A stretch of 64,000 bases of DNA from Paenibacillus bovis (lineage in GTDB: Bacteria; Bacillota; Bacilli; Paenibacillales; Paenibacillaceae), in assembly GCF_001421015.2 (NCBI RefSeq), contig NZ_CP013023.1, positions 1,230,001 through 1,294,000 on the forward strand, in the 5' to 3' direction. The translations under genes and the position numbers were made by a program. The notes under the pieces are model-generated. The model was not told where the DNA came from. It worked only from the letters and a program-made list of their open reading frames with translations, and made no database searches. Below, piece by piece: positions 18,599 through 27,708 of the stretch. The first letter of the stretch is position 1; every line of letters starts with the position of its first letter.

Positions 18599-20401
18599 TT
18601 ATTCGTACAGGGATTCCAGCTCGCTGATCAGGGAGCCGACATAATCAGCAGCGGTCGAAATAGGCTGTGGTCCGGACATATCGACGCCTGCCAGCTGCAT
18701 CAGTTCCAGAGGTGGCAATGATCCGCCTGCTTTGAGTGCGGTGAGCCAGCGATCCACAGCAGGCTGACCTTCATCGCGAATTTGCTGCATAGCTGCTGTA
18801 GAAGCAGTGAGTCCGGCAGCATACGTATATGGATAGAGTCCCATGTAATAATGCGGCTGACGCATCCAGGTCAGGCGAGCACCTTCATCGATCTCGACCG
18901 TATCTCCCCAGAAGCCGGCCAGCACTTCGCCTTTGGTAGCAGACAGCCAGTCTGCCGTAATCGCCTGCCCATGCATAGCGGCATCGTATACCCGGCGCTG
19001 AAGCTCGGCTTCCAGCAAATGAGTGACAAAGTTATGATAATACGTGCTCAGCAGCTGCAGGATAACCCAGCGGCGCAGCTGCTTATCCTGCGAGCTTTTC
19101 ATAAGATGATCGGCGAGCAGCAGTTCATTCATGGTGGATGGTGCTTCAATGTAGTAGAGCGACGGGCGATAATTGGACAGACGCTGATTACGGGCAGCCA
19201 GCGTCAGGTGTCCGGCATGTCCAAGCTCATGCGCCAGGGTAAAAGCATTGCGCATATTGTCTGCCCATGCCATCAGAATATAGGCATGTTCCCCGTAAAT
19301 GGAAGAGCAGAAAGCACCGGTCGATTTGCCGACATTATCCGCATAGTCGATCCAGCGGGAAGAAAAGGCTTCTTCCATAATAGCCATATATTCCGTTCCC
19401 ATGATCTGGAGCGCTTCCTTGACCGTATTTTCCGCTTCTGCAAAAGACACCGACGGGTTGTAGTCCGGGTCCAGCGGTGCTTTGAGATCGCAGAAAGTCA
19501 TGCGGTCCAGTCCCAGTACGCGCTGTTTGAGCCGGGCGAGCCGCTGCATATGAGGGGCCAGTTCCCGAAGCAGTACATTATGAATATTATCGTACATATC
19601 GCGTGTCACCTGCTGGGGCTGGAGCAGCATATCGGTGACCGATTCATAGCCGCGCAGACGAGCCAGTACGATCTGCTTTTTGACTTCGGTGGCATAGGTC
19701 TCGGCTATCGTATTGCGATACTGGCTTAGCGTGCGGGTAAAGGATGCAAATGAACTGCGCCGCAGCTCGGTATCCGGCGATACCTCATAAGCATTCTCAT
19801 ACAGCCGGAACGAAACAGGCTGCACCTGACCCTGCTGATCGACAGCATCGTCAAACGTCATATCTGCCAGCTTGCTGCGCAGATAGATCCGATAAGGAGC
19901 GCCAGTCACTTCGCCCATAGCTGCCAGGGTTGCTTCCACATCGGGTGACAGACGATGCGGTCGTGTATCCAGCAGCAGATTCAGGCTGCGTTCATAGACG
20001 GCCAGTGCCGGATATCCGGCAACATATTGTGTAATCGTGCCTTCCGGCAGATCAAGAATCTCGGAGTCGATCCAGGTCAGCCGGGCGTAGACAGCGGACA
20101 GTACATCGCCGGAACGCGCGGCACGGGACATATTGGCTGGGTTGGTTCCGTCTTCGGACTGCTGAAGACTGGCATAGCTGCCTATTTTCATCGCTTTTTG
20201 TATCAGGGATTCCTGTTGATTCAGACATTCGTATAGCGTCTGCGCCGACTCACCCAGACGCCCTTGATAGGATTGAATGTTATCGGTAAGCTGCTGCAAG
20301 GCACGTAGGTCTTTTTCCCAGTCAGCTTCTGTTGCATAGAGATCACTTATATTCCAGGTTGAGGAGACAGGGACTTCAGATCGGGTCAATATTTTTGACA
20401 T
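18599..20401 (-). CDS. pepF: Oligoendopeptidase F
   Basis: 600 residues, the usual family length. The M3B zinc peptidase motif LAHELGHAGH (about 385-394) provides the two zinc His and the catalytic Glu, and a downstream Glu (IEAPSTMNE) supplies the third ligand. The N-terminal half is the helical PepF domain. The enzyme cuts short cytoplasmic peptides and is involved in protein turnover. AGGAGGG precedes the ATG by 9 bases. It is transcribed alone. Confidence 0.92.
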   Translation of the reverse strand: MSKILTRSEVPVSSTWNISDLYATEADWEKDLRALQQLTDNIQSYQGRLGESAQTLYECLNQQESLIQKAMKIGSYASLQQSEDGTNPANMSRAARSGDVLSAVYARLTWIDSEILDLPEGTITQYVAGYPALAVYERSLNLLLDTRPHRLSPDVEATLAAMGEVTGAPYRIYLRSKLADMTFDDAVDQQGQVQPVSFRLYENAYEVSPDTELRRSSFASFTRTLSQYRNTIAETYATEVKKQIVLARLRGYESVTDMLLQPQQVTRDMYDNIHNVLLRELAPHMQRLARLKQRVLGLDRMTFCDLKAPLDPDYNPSVSFAEAENTVKEALQIMGTEYMAIMEEAFSSRWIDYADNVGKSTGAFCSSIYGEHAYILMAWADNMRNAFTLAHELGHAGHLTLAARNQRLSNYRPSLYYIEAPSTMNELLLADHLMKSSQDKQLRRWVILQLLSTYYHNFVTHLLEAELQRRVYDAAMHGQAITADWLSATKGEVLAGFWGDTVEIDEGARLTWMRQPHYYMGLYPYTYAAGLTASTAAMQQIRDEGQPAVDRWLTALKAGGSLPPLELMQLAGVDMSGPQPISTAADYVGSLISELESLYE

Positions 20402-20577
20402 ACGGTTTATTCCCTCCTGATATTATGTAAAATAAAATGCCATATCTTCATTATAGTTGATAAAAATACAAAATAAAATGTAAGCCAGATTTCTATCATC
20501 TGACAGCGGATTGGAGAAATGGAAACAAAAACTACATAACAGAAGCAATATAAACAGGATCCATGCTGTACAAAAAT

Positions 20578-20607
20578 AGCCCGATTCATCGAATAATGAA
20601 CAGGGCT
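20578..20607 (-). terminator. Terminator of the fRMsr gene
   Basis: Arms AGCCCGATTCAT and ATGAACAGGGCT pair with one mismatch, and on the - strand are followed by ATTTTTG. It lies 25 bases past the GAF-protein stop codon. Confidence 0.75.
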
Positions 20608-20632
20608 GTCTGTAACGGACATGCTTATGCAA

Positions 20633-21112
20633 TTAGAAAGACTGAACCAGAATCTCGGCAAACTCTTCCAGGAACTTTTGATCCTGCTCGTCAAAGCGGG
20701 ATTTGAGCGGGCTGTCGATATCGATTACGCCGATCAGCTCGCCGTCTTTGACCAGTGGAACCACAATTTCGCTGTTGGAAGCAGCATCGCAGGCGATATG
20801 TCCCGGAAATTCATGCACATCCGCCACGAGCAGTGTACGGCGTTCGGCTGCGGATGTACCACACACCCCTTTGCCCAGCGGAATACGGATACAAGCTGGC
20901 AGACCCTGGAATGGGCCAAGCACCAATTCTTTGCCATCATACAGATAAAAGCCTGTCCAGTTAGTATCGGTCAGGAATTGCTTCAGCAGCGCAGAAGCAT
21001 TGGACAGATTGGCAATACGATTGGGTTCGTCATGAATAAGACCTTTGAGCTGGCTGAGTGCCATACTGTACTGCTCTTCACGGGAACCGGAATACGCTAT
21101 ATTTTCAAACAT
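20633..21112 (-). CDS. msrC: Free methionine-(R)-sulfoxide reductase (GAF domain)
   Basis: 159 residues from the ATG at 21112, with AAAGGTGA upstream. The longer reading from 21202 starts in sequence without a ribosome site and carries a Cys-rich non-family extension. The protein is one GAF domain with the three family cysteines: Cys74 (LPACIRI), Cys84 (GKGVCG) and Cys108 (GHIACD). Their spacing of 10 and 24 residues is the same as in E. coli fRMsr. It reduces free methionine-R-sulfoxide in the cytoplasm, part of oxidative damage repair. Confidence 0.9.
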   Translation of the reverse strand: MFENIAYSGSREEQYSMALSQLKGLIHDEPNRIANLSNASALLKQFLTDTNWTGFYLYDGKELVLGPFQGLPACIRIPLGKGVCGTSAAERRTLLVADVHEFPGHIACDAASNSEIVVPLVKDGELIGVIDIDSPLKSRFDEQDQKFLEEFAEILVQSF

Positions 21113-21474
21113 GGGATTCACCTTTTCGATATAAAATTTACAGCCGGATCGACTGCAGACATGCTGGCTGCATCCGTACCAAATTATCGCAGAACAGCGC
21201 ATAGGGATAGTATACCGCTCACAGGTGTTTTTGCAAATGAAGATACGATGTAATTGACTGCCGAGTAGTCGATTAAGCCTGTAAGGTAAAATTTGGAATA
21301 AAGCGCAGCGAACCTGTTTATTAGACAGGCAGCAAGGGTAAGTACAGCATGAATACCTTAAGGACAGAAAAGGCTCGATCTGCCGCGGCTATATCCCTGT
21401 TTGAACGAACTCTTAGCCAGGAATGGATACACGGCCTTCATACTTAACACATCACTGGAAGGAGAGAAGAGTAT

Positions 21475-21807
21475 ATGCACGCGGAGGTACAAAATCTTTT
21501 TATTCGAATTCATATGCTGCATCAGGCTACTCAGCATAAACTGACGATCAACGATATGCAGCCGATTCTGGAGAGTCACGGCTATCGTGTGGGGGATCGT
21601 GAAGTGAAGCAGGAGCTGGAACATCTCACTACCGAGAATATGCTGACTGCGAATGGTGAGGAATATATGATCACCGGCACAGGTATCGGAGAACTCAAAG
21701 AAATTCGCAAGCGCCTTTCGATGCTGTGCAGTGAAGTGGTCTCTCATCAGAGTGGTAACCTCCCGGAACGTACTCGCTCGGGACAGAAATCATCTGTTGT
21801 CGTCTAA
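21475..21807 (+). CDS. Small protein of unknown function
   Basis: 110 residues, preceded by GGAAGGAGAG at good spacing. Residues 1-85 are helical and read like a winged-helix fold (LTINDMQPILESHGYRVGDREVKQELEHL, then a short hairpin NGEEYMITGTG). The tail is polar and Ser-rich. No family is recognised, and a DNA-binding role is only an impression. A strong terminator follows at once, so it is a stand-alone gene. Confidence 0.65.
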   Translation: MHAEVQNLFIRIHMLHQATQHKLTINDMQPILESHGYRVGDREVKQELEHLTTENMLTANGEEYMITGTGIGELKEIRKRLSMLCSEVVSHQSGNLPERTRSGQKSSVVV

Positions 21808-21850
21808 TCGCTGATCACCCGCGAGGCAGCTGTCTTCTTTCGCAAAAAGA

Positions 21851-21884
21851 GCGTATCCCGTAATGCATTTATGGGATACGCTTT
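21851..21884 (+). terminator. Terminator of the small gene
   Basis: GCGTATCCC (21851-21859) pairs with GGGATACGC (21873-21881), followed by TTTTTTT. Confidence 0.85.
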
Positions 21885-22033
21885 TTTTGGTGAATTGCTG
21901 CTGACAGCGCCGGAAGACCAAACAGGGGATTGACGGGAATGTCGTTTTTCGTCAATATATGAATGTTCCGCCTGTTGGACAAAAGGATACAAGTGGCGGA
22001 AGCGGTATGGAAAGAAAGGATGGAGACAAACGC

Positions 22034-22789
22034 ATGAGTTCAACAAAAAATAGACCGGAGTCTCGCCGGTTTCTCTACAGGATCGATCCGTTGACCAAAA
22101 TGGTCATGCTGCTCTGTATCTCGGTACTGGCTGTCCATATTGAGCACGCACTGCCGCAGCTGCTGCTGTTTGCGGTAGTATGGATTGCAATAGCCATAGG
22201 TGCCGGTCAACTGGTGAGTGGACCGCTGCTCCGGCTACTGGCTGCGATAGGGATTCCTTATTTTGGCTTATCCATGCTATCGGTCAGACAAGGCGATATC
22301 TGGTGGCAATGGGGAGCGCTGCAGCTGACTTCCGGAGGACTGGAATATGGAGCGGTAATGACGCTGCGTATTTTTATCCTGTGTCTGACTTCGGTAGCGC
22401 TGTCGCTTACAACCGATTATCGTGAACTGGTCGGCGCCCTGGTGCTGAAATTAAAAGTGCCTTATCGCTTTGCTTACGGACTGGCTCTTGCGCTGACTTT
22501 TTTGCCGCTGCTGCGTGAGGAAGCCAGGCTGGCATTGGCGGCCCGTCGTCTGCGTAGTCAACGCAAAGCCCGGGGATGGGCAGCACTGCTGCAAACCAAA
22601 GACTATATGGGAGCGGTATTTACCGGTTCGATTCGCCGCATCCAGCATATTGCCGGCGCAATGGAAGCCAAAGGATTCGGAGCGTATCCAGATCGCACAT
22701 TTTATCATCGATTTGTTCTACCGGTATCGGCATTATACTGGATGAGCGGAAGTGTGCTGATCACGATCATGCTGTATATAATCCTGTAA
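22034..22789 (+). CDS. ECF transporter T component
   Basis: 251 residues from the ATG at 22034, with AAAGGATGGAGA upstream; a longer start at 22007 is possible. Several hydrophobic helices and the two short coupling-helix motifs of the EcfT family are visible (AARRLRS near 180 and AMEAKGFGA near 215). EcfT is the membrane scaffold that links the substrate-binding S subunit to the ATPases. The S and A genes follow, completing one ECF set. The order T-S-A and the fused ATPase recall the YkoEDC thiamin-precursor transporter of Bacillus. Confidence 0.88.
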   Translation: MSSTKNRPESRRFLYRIDPLTKMVMLLCISVLAVHIEHALPQLLLFAVVWIAIAIGAGQLVSGPLLRLLAAIGIPYFGLSMLSVRQGDIWWQWGALQLTSGGLEYGAVMTLRIFILCLTSVALSLTTDYRELVGALVLKLKVPYRFAYGLALALTFLPLLREEARLALAARRLRSQRKARGWAALLQTKDYMGAVFTGSIRRIQHIAGAMEAKGFGAYPDRTFYHRFVLPVSALYWMSGSVLITIMLYIIL

Positions 22790-22860
22790 AAGCAGGAGCA
22801 GCGGACAATGCAGATTGTATGAGAATAAGCAGACCTTTTATTAAAGAATAAATAAAAAAA

Positions 22861-22908
22861 TTGACTTATCATTATTGTTAACCTACATTAATAAATGTAG
22901 TTAACAAT
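22861..22908 (+). promoter_or_regulatory. Promoter with overlapping 16-bp inverted-repeat operator, upstream of the S component
   Basis: A promoter-like pair TTGACT (22861-22866), 17-base spacer, TACATT (22884-22889). Overlapping it, ATTGTTAACCTACATT (22874-22889) and AATGTAGTTAACAAT (22894-22908) are complements except for one unpaired base. The dyad covers the -10 region, the place where a repressor would act. It could equally form an RNA hairpin. It implies separate control of the S and A genes from the T gene. Confidence 0.6.
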
Positions 22909-22933
22909 GTAGATTCGAGGAGCGAAGTGCAAT

Positions 22934-23536
22934 ATGAGTAATGTAATGAATCGCAGCGTAAATAAAACGCTGCAGTCGTTTACCACTATGGAGATTGTAT
23001 TGATGGCACTGCTGGCTACGGCCAATGCGGTAATGACCATGTATCTGTCCGGAGTGAACCAGCTGCTCAGCAGTATCGGCGGCCCGATTATGACATCCAG
23101 TATTACCGGTCTGTATATGATCTACGGTCTGCTGGCTTATTATATTATCCGCAAACCAGGCACGGCTGTAATCACTTATGCACTGGGGGCGCTGGTACAG
23201 TGCTTTGTCGGTACTTCTTACGGAATCGCTTCGGCTCTCGCGGCAGCGTTCTGTTATATGGTTATTGCCGAATTGATCTTCGGACTGCTGCGCTACCGCC
23301 GCTGGTCCATGGGTGTAATGATGCTGGTCGGCGGAGCGATGGTACCAATATGGTTCCTTGTAGCTGTCCAGATGTTTGGTTATTCCAAATGGGGAATGAC
23401 TGTACTGAGCATCGCCATGATCGTACGGATCGCCAGCGGCGTGATTCTATGCGGGATGCTGACAGTGATTTTTGGCAAAGCAATTGGCAAAACAGGACTA
23501 CTGCGCCGATTCGCCGCCTTCTCCAGAGAACGCTAA
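22934..23536 (+). CDS. ECF transporter S component, YkoE-like
   Basis: 200 residues with about six membrane helices. The segment AYYIIRKPGTAVITYALGAL (about 72-91) and the overall helix layout resemble YkoE, the S component for hydroxymethylpyrimidine/thiamin in Bacillus. S components bind the vitamin and dock on EcfT. GAGGAG lies 11 bases before the ATG. The stop is directly followed by the ATG of the ATPase gene, so translation is coupled. The substrate is inferred by family only; I see no TPP riboswitch upstream. Confidence 0.78.
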   Translation: MSNVMNRSVNKTLQSFTTMEIVLMALLATANAVMTMYLSGVNQLLSSIGGPIMTSSITGLYMIYGLLAYYIIRKPGTAVITYALGALVQCFVGTSYGIASALAAAFCYMVIAELIFGLLRYRRWSMGVMMLVGGAMVPIWFLVAVQMFGYSKWGMTVLSIAMIVRIASGVILCGMLTVIFGKAIGKTGLLRRFAAFSRER

Positions 23537-25216
23537 ATGTCTACAGAATGGATTCCGTTTGTCCAGCTGAGCGGAGTGTCGTACACCTATGAAGACAGTA
23601 CTTCTCCCACATTGGAGCAGATCTCGCTGGAGGTTCAGTCTGGAGAATGGCTGATGATTATCGGCGGCAGCGGCAGTGGTAAATCAACGCTCTGCCGGGT
23701 GATGAATGGTCAGCTGCCGAGAATCGCCGGCGGACAGCGTGAAGGCAATGTGCGTATTGGTGATATCGACCCCGGGTTTGCCGAACCGGGTCTGCTGGCG
23801 AGCCGTATGGGATCGCTGGGTCAGGACCCGGATGCCGAGCTGGTCGTAGGCATGGTAGAAGACGAGATTGCTTTTGGGCCGGAGAATCTGCGCGTACCGG
23901 CAGAGGAAATCGGTCGCCGCATCGATCACTGGACAAAGGCGCTGAATCTGCAATCGATTCGCTATGAGTCGGTCCATCAGCTATCCGGTGGACAGCGTCA
24001 GCGTACCGCTCTGGCAGCAGTACTGTCACTACAGCCGCAGCTACTGATCCTGGATGAGCCTGCCGCGAGTCTGGACCCGGCGGGCAAACAGGATTTGCTG
24101 CGTATTATCGAAGACTGGCACCAATCGGGAGGGACGCTGATCACTGCATCTGCCCGCTGGGAGGAGACAGTCATGCTCTGCAGTCGGGTAGTTATTTTGT
24201 CCGAAGGACGTATCGTACTGCAAGGAACACCGGATGAACTGCTGCTGCATCATCGGAGCCTGTTGGAACAGCTGTATATTTTGCCGCCCCGTACAGGGCA
24301 GTCTGTTGCCAGCAAAGCAGTCATGTCTGCAGCAGGATATTCCCGTTACTCCGATACCGATCAGAATTTCCATGCAGATCATACCATGAAGGCAGATAAG
24401 GCTATTACCAGGACAACATCAAAAACAGAACAGCATCATCAGCATAGTGAGAAAGAGCATCATAATTACTATAGCGAGACAATGAGTATGGCTGTGCCTG
24501 CATCTGCGACTGTCGTGTCCAGGCAGCCTGTCGTAGAGGTACGCGATCTGACGTACAGCTATTCAGGTAGCGCAGCCTATCCGGCACTGGACGGGGTTCA
24601 ATTTACTATACATGTGGGAGAGATCGTGCTGCTTTGCGGCGTCAACGGCTCCGGAAAAACGACATTGACCCGTCTACTGTCTGGTCTGCTGCAGCCTCCG
24701 GTACGAAGTATCTATCGTAATGGCCAGGATACCGGCAGACAGTCTATCTACGACCGGGCTGCGGATACCGGTTATGTATTTCAGCATCCCGATCATCAGT
24801 GGGTTGCTTCTACAGTGTGGGAAGAGTGCGTATATGGGATCCGGGCGAGTCTGAATCTGCGTTCACGGGATATTTTGCCCGAGTCCTACCGGAAGGAAGC
24901 GGAAGATATGCTGCGTTTTGCAGGGTTGTTGGAACGTCGTGAAGATTCCCCGTATAGCCTGGGCGGAGGACAGAAGCGTCTGCTCGCGGCAGTATGCCAG
25001 TTCCTGCTGCCCCGTCCATTGTATATCCTCGATGAACCGGGCTCGGCTGCCGATTATTTTACAATAGATCGGCTGCTGTATTTGTGCCGCAGAGCGGCTA
25101 GTCAGGGAGCAGCATTGCTCATCGTGACTCATGAACCGGAGCTGTTCGCAGGGTCTGGAGCCCGCATGCTCACCCTGGAGCAGGGGCGATTAGTGGAAGA
25201 AAAGTATTCCATATAG
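23537..25216 (+). CDS. ECF transporter double ATPase (fused A components)
   Basis: 559 residues with two ABC ATPase domains. Domain 1: Walker A GGSGSGKST (43-51), signature LSGGQRQR, Walker B LLILDEP. Domain 2: Walker A GVNGSGKTT (about 368-376), signature SLGGGQKR, Walker B LYILDEP. This matches YkoD-type fusions of EcfA1 and EcfA2 that energise the transporter. The linker (about 270-325) is low in complexity and His-rich (QHHQHSEKEHHNYYSE). Domain 2 has GGGQ rather than SGGQ and, after Walker B, GSAAD where A-S-L-D is usual, so it is the more divergent half. The start is directly adjacent to the S gene stop. Confidence 0.88.
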   Translation: MSTEWIPFVQLSGVSYTYEDSTSPTLEQISLEVQSGEWLMIIGGSGSGKSTLCRVMNGQLPRIAGGQREGNVRIGDIDPGFAEPGLLASRMGSLGQDPDAELVVGMVEDEIAFGPENLRVPAEEIGRRIDHWTKALNLQSIRYESVHQLSGGQRQRTALAAVLSLQPQLLILDEPAASLDPAGKQDLLRIIEDWHQSGGTLITASARWEETVMLCSRVVILSEGRIVLQGTPDELLLHHRSLLEQLYILPPRTGQSVASKAVMSAAGYSRYSDTDQNFHADHTMKADKAITRTTSKTEQHHQHSEKEHHNYYSETMSMAVPASATVVSRQPVVEVRDLTYSYSGSAAYPALDGVQFTIHVGEIVLLCGVNGSGKTTLTRLLSGLLQPPVRSIYRNGQDTGRQSIYDRAADTGYVFQHPDHQWVASTVWEECVYGIRASLNLRSRDILPESYRKEAEDMLRFAGLLERREDSPYSLGGGQKRLLAAVCQFLLPRPLYILDEPGSAADYFTIDRLLYLCRRAASQGAALLIVTHEPELFAGSGARMLTLEQGRLVEEKYSI

Positions 25217-25276
25217 ATGCCGGATAAATATTCCTGTTCCATTTCCGCAAGTCAAAATGCAAACAAGCTGCAAATC

Positions 25277-25335
25277 AAAAAGCCATTTCCGTTTCCCGGC
25301 CTGTTATACGGCTGTCGAAACAGAAATGGCTTTTT
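25277..25335. terminator. Bidirectional terminator
   Basis: AAAAAGCCATTTCCGTTTC pairs with GAAACAGAAATGGCTTTTT around the loop, with one mismatch. It separates the convergent ECF and MarR genes. Confidence 0.85.
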
Positions 25336-25364
25336 GGGGATAGCGAGAGGTACCGCGTGAATAC

Positions 25365-25832
25365 TTACTTACGCGCAGCAGGAGACAAACGCTCCGCTTC
25401 CATGCCGAGTTTTTTGAGCAGGTAGATCAGTTGTTCCTTTTCCTGCGTATTCAATCCGCCCAGTGCATAGCTGAGACGATCTTCGTATTTGGGATAAATC
25501 TCATCCATCATATTACGTCCGCGATCTGTCAGCTCCGCATAGATCACACGGCGGTCTGTTGGACAAGGATGACGGCGCAGCAGTCCGCCGTGCTCCAATT
25601 TGTCGATCACATAGGTTACATTGCCACTCTGCAGCAGCAGCTTGGCCCCGATTTGCTGGATAGGCTGGGCGCCTTTGAAATATAGTACTTCCATAACGGA
25701 AAAGGCAGTAGAGTTGAAGCCTTCGATTTTGCTTCCGGCGACAGCATGTTCACTTAAACTTTTGAAGGCCTTGGCGAAAACACGGTATAGATGCATGGAT
25801 TGTTCGGTATTGTTCATAGACATATTAATCAT
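25365..25832 (-). CDS. MarR-family transcriptional regulator
   Basis: 155 residues. The winged helix is clear: IQQIGAKLLLQSGNVTYVIDKLEHGGLLRR (about 58-87), then the wing CPTDRRVIYAELTDRGR. MarR proteins are dimeric repressors released by small ligands or oxidation. AAAGGGTGA lies 7 bases before the first ATG; a second in-frame ATG follows three codons later. It is convergent with the ECF operon. The inverted repeat in front of the ECF S gene is a possible target but nothing in the sequence proves it. Confidence 0.85.
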   Translation of the reverse strand: MINMSMNNTEQSMHLYRVFAKAFKSLSEHAVAGSKIEGFNSTAFSVMEVLYFKGAQPIQQIGAKLLLQSGNVTYVIDKLEHGGLLRRHPCPTDRRVIYAELTDRGRNMMDEIYPKYEDRLSYALGGLNTQEKEQLIYLLKKLGMEAERLSPAARK

Positions 25833-25869
25833 GATACAGTCACCCTTTCTGATGATAAGTTCTATAGAA

Positions 25870-26480
25870 TCTATTGGTTAATGGGATAAAAGCGGAACGT
25901 TGATCTATTTTTATCTTATCTCCATTTAAAATAGAAGAATATGTGATTTGTCACAATGCCGGGCATTTTAAATATTAAATTTAAATCTTAAATTGCGTTT
26001 ATGTAAGGATCAAAAGCAGGCATACAGGTATAAAAAAGAAATTGTGGATAACTATTTTTTTACAATTACGATATAAAAATAGCTGAAAATACATTGTGCG
26101 CAATCTGTGTACTTATTGTGGATAAGTGGATAAAATTTGGGGATAACCTTGTGTATAAATAAACAGACTGTTCTATACAGTCCTTTTTATGAATATTTCA
26201 GTTACAATATGCAATGTATTTGGCAAAAACGGCTATTTTCAGCCTTTTTCGTTTTGGTTTGTCTGCATAATTATATTTGCCTGTGTATAGAATGACAGGA
26301 ATTTACTGAAATCTATCCTCAGGCTGTGTATAACATGTTGATAACCTGTGCCTAATCGGTTGATATCTAGTCCTAATTTGTGCATATACTGTTGGTAACT
26401 GTTCTCCAGCTTTTACATAGAGATTGCAAAAATGCCTATTCCCGTTAACGCTGAAGCGGTAAAGTAATAGAAAGTCATTT
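25870..26480. other. AT-rich intergenic region with DnaA-box cluster
   Basis: About 600 bases without a gene. TGTGGATAA, the complement of the DnaA box TTATCCACA, is present at 26043-26051 and 26117-26125. TGTGTATAA (TTATACACA) is present at 26150-26158 and 26325-26333. One-mismatch copies lie at 26125-26133, 26138-26146, 26282-26290 and 26336-26344. All eight point the same way. The surrounding sequence is A/T-rich. This looks like a DnaA-binding cluster away from dnaA, such as the DnaA-titrating clusters of Bacillus. No dnaA or dnaN gene is nearby, so it is not an ordinary oriC. Confidence 0.55.
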
Positions 26481-26535
26481 GCCAACAATTACCTGCAAGG
26501 ATATGAGTAAATACATGAATCGGAGATTGAATGCG

Positions 26536-27438
26536 ATGAGAGATGATTCCGTGACGATCTGGCGTGAGGAATACAGGCCTGTGATTGAAGAGATAATGTC
26601 CAGCTTTCTCGACAGCCGTGGACGGATGATGGTCGCTGCACATCGCGGCAACTGGAAGCAGGCGCCGGAGAACTCGCTGGCGGCGATTCAGTACTCGATT
26701 GTCGCCGGGGCCGATATGATTGAGATTGATGTGCATCGAACAAGTGATGGAGCTCTGGTACTGATGCACGACGAGACCGTAGACCGGATGACTGACGGTA
26801 CAGGACGAATTGCCGATATGACGCTAGCCGAGCTGCGAAGTCTTCGTTTGCGCCAGTATCAGGGCGGCGTCTGCCAGCCGCTCACCAATTATACAATCCC
26901 TACTCTGGAAGAAGCGCTGATCCTGATTCGCGGCAAAGCGATGCTTAATCTGGATAAATGCTGGGAGTTTCGCGAAGAAGTCTATGCAGCACTGCTGCGT
27001 ACCGATACGGTGGATCATGCCCTGTTCAAAAGCAGCGCCTCTCCGGAAGAGGTGCGATATTTTTTGCAGGATAAAATAAAACCGCCGCTATATATGCATA
27101 TTCTCGATTCATCCAACGAACCGCTAGTACACCGTCTGGAGCAGCTGTTTGAACAGGTACGTCCGCAGGCGGTGGAGATCTGCTTTGATACAGAAGACAG
27201 CGCTCTGATCCATCCGATGGTACTGCAGACCATTATCGATCAGGATTGCCGGCTGTGGGTGAATACGATGTGGGATTCACTATGTGGAGGGCATACCGAT
27301 GGAGCGTCACTGATCGATCCCAAGCAAGGCTGGCAGTGGCACCAGCAGCGGGGATTCAATATGATCCAGACCGATTATACCGAAGCGCTGATCCGTTATC
27401 TGAATGAACAGCATGGAGCGTATGGGTGGCTGGGATAG
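26536..27438 (+). CDS. Glycerophosphodiester phosphodiesterase family protein
   Basis: About 300 residues. The GDPD motifs are present: VAAHRGNWKQAPENS (first catalytic His and the E-N pair), ADMIEIDVHRTSDGALVLMHDE (metal Glu/Asp and second His), and DRMTDGTG. The enzyme hydrolyses glycerophosphodiesters to glycerol-3-phosphate and an alcohol. There is no obvious signal peptide. The start is uncertain: the ATG at 26536 has GGAG 10 bases upstream; ATGs at 26503 and 26515 and a TTG at 26479 are in frame. The family core begins about 30 residues after 26536. Confidence 0.85.
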   Translation: MRDDSVTIWREEYRPVIEEIMSSFLDSRGRMMVAAHRGNWKQAPENSLAAIQYSIVAGADMIEIDVHRTSDGALVLMHDETVDRMTDGTGRIADMTLAELRSLRLRQYQGGVCQPLTNYTIPTLEEALILIRGKAMLNLDKCWEFREEVYAALLRTDTVDHALFKSSASPEEVRYFLQDKIKPPLYMHILDSSNEPLVHRLEQLFEQVRPQAVEICFDTEDSALIHPMVLQTIIDQDCRLWVNTMWDSLCGGHTDGASLIDPKQGWQWHQQRGFNMIQTDYTEALIRYLNEQHGAYGWLG

Positions 27439-27553
27439 CATGCTGCTGACTAGGTAAAATGCTGACTAGGTAAGATTCCGAAATGCAGCGGGAACACAGC
27501 AGATTTCTTGCCTGAAAAAGGTAGGATGACCAGCCATTATACAGCCAATAGCA

Positions 27554-27586
27554 AAAGCCCTTTGCCTATCCTATGCAAAGGGCTTT
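27554..27586 (+). terminator. Terminator after the GDPD gene
   Basis: AAAGCCCTTTGC pairs with GCAAAGGGCTTT around a 9-nt loop. Confidence 0.75.
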
Positions 27587-27708
27587 GTGATGAACCATAA
27601 ACGGATACTTCACTTTATCATTCAGGCAGAATTCAGCCTGTTCTCCTTGCCTGATCGTGGGAAGTAAAACAGCCGGTATTTATACCGGATTCGCGTATTG
27701 CCGATGAA

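Noticed and set aside
22790..22933. TPP riboswitch upstream of the ECF S gene
   Set aside because: I looked for the CTGAGA and ACCTGA-type conserved pieces expected of a THI element and did not find them.
25870..26480. Chromosomal replication origin
   Set aside because: DnaA boxes are present, but dnaA, dnaN and related genes are not nearby, and the flanking genes are MarR and GDPD. A DnaA-box cluster is the safer reading.
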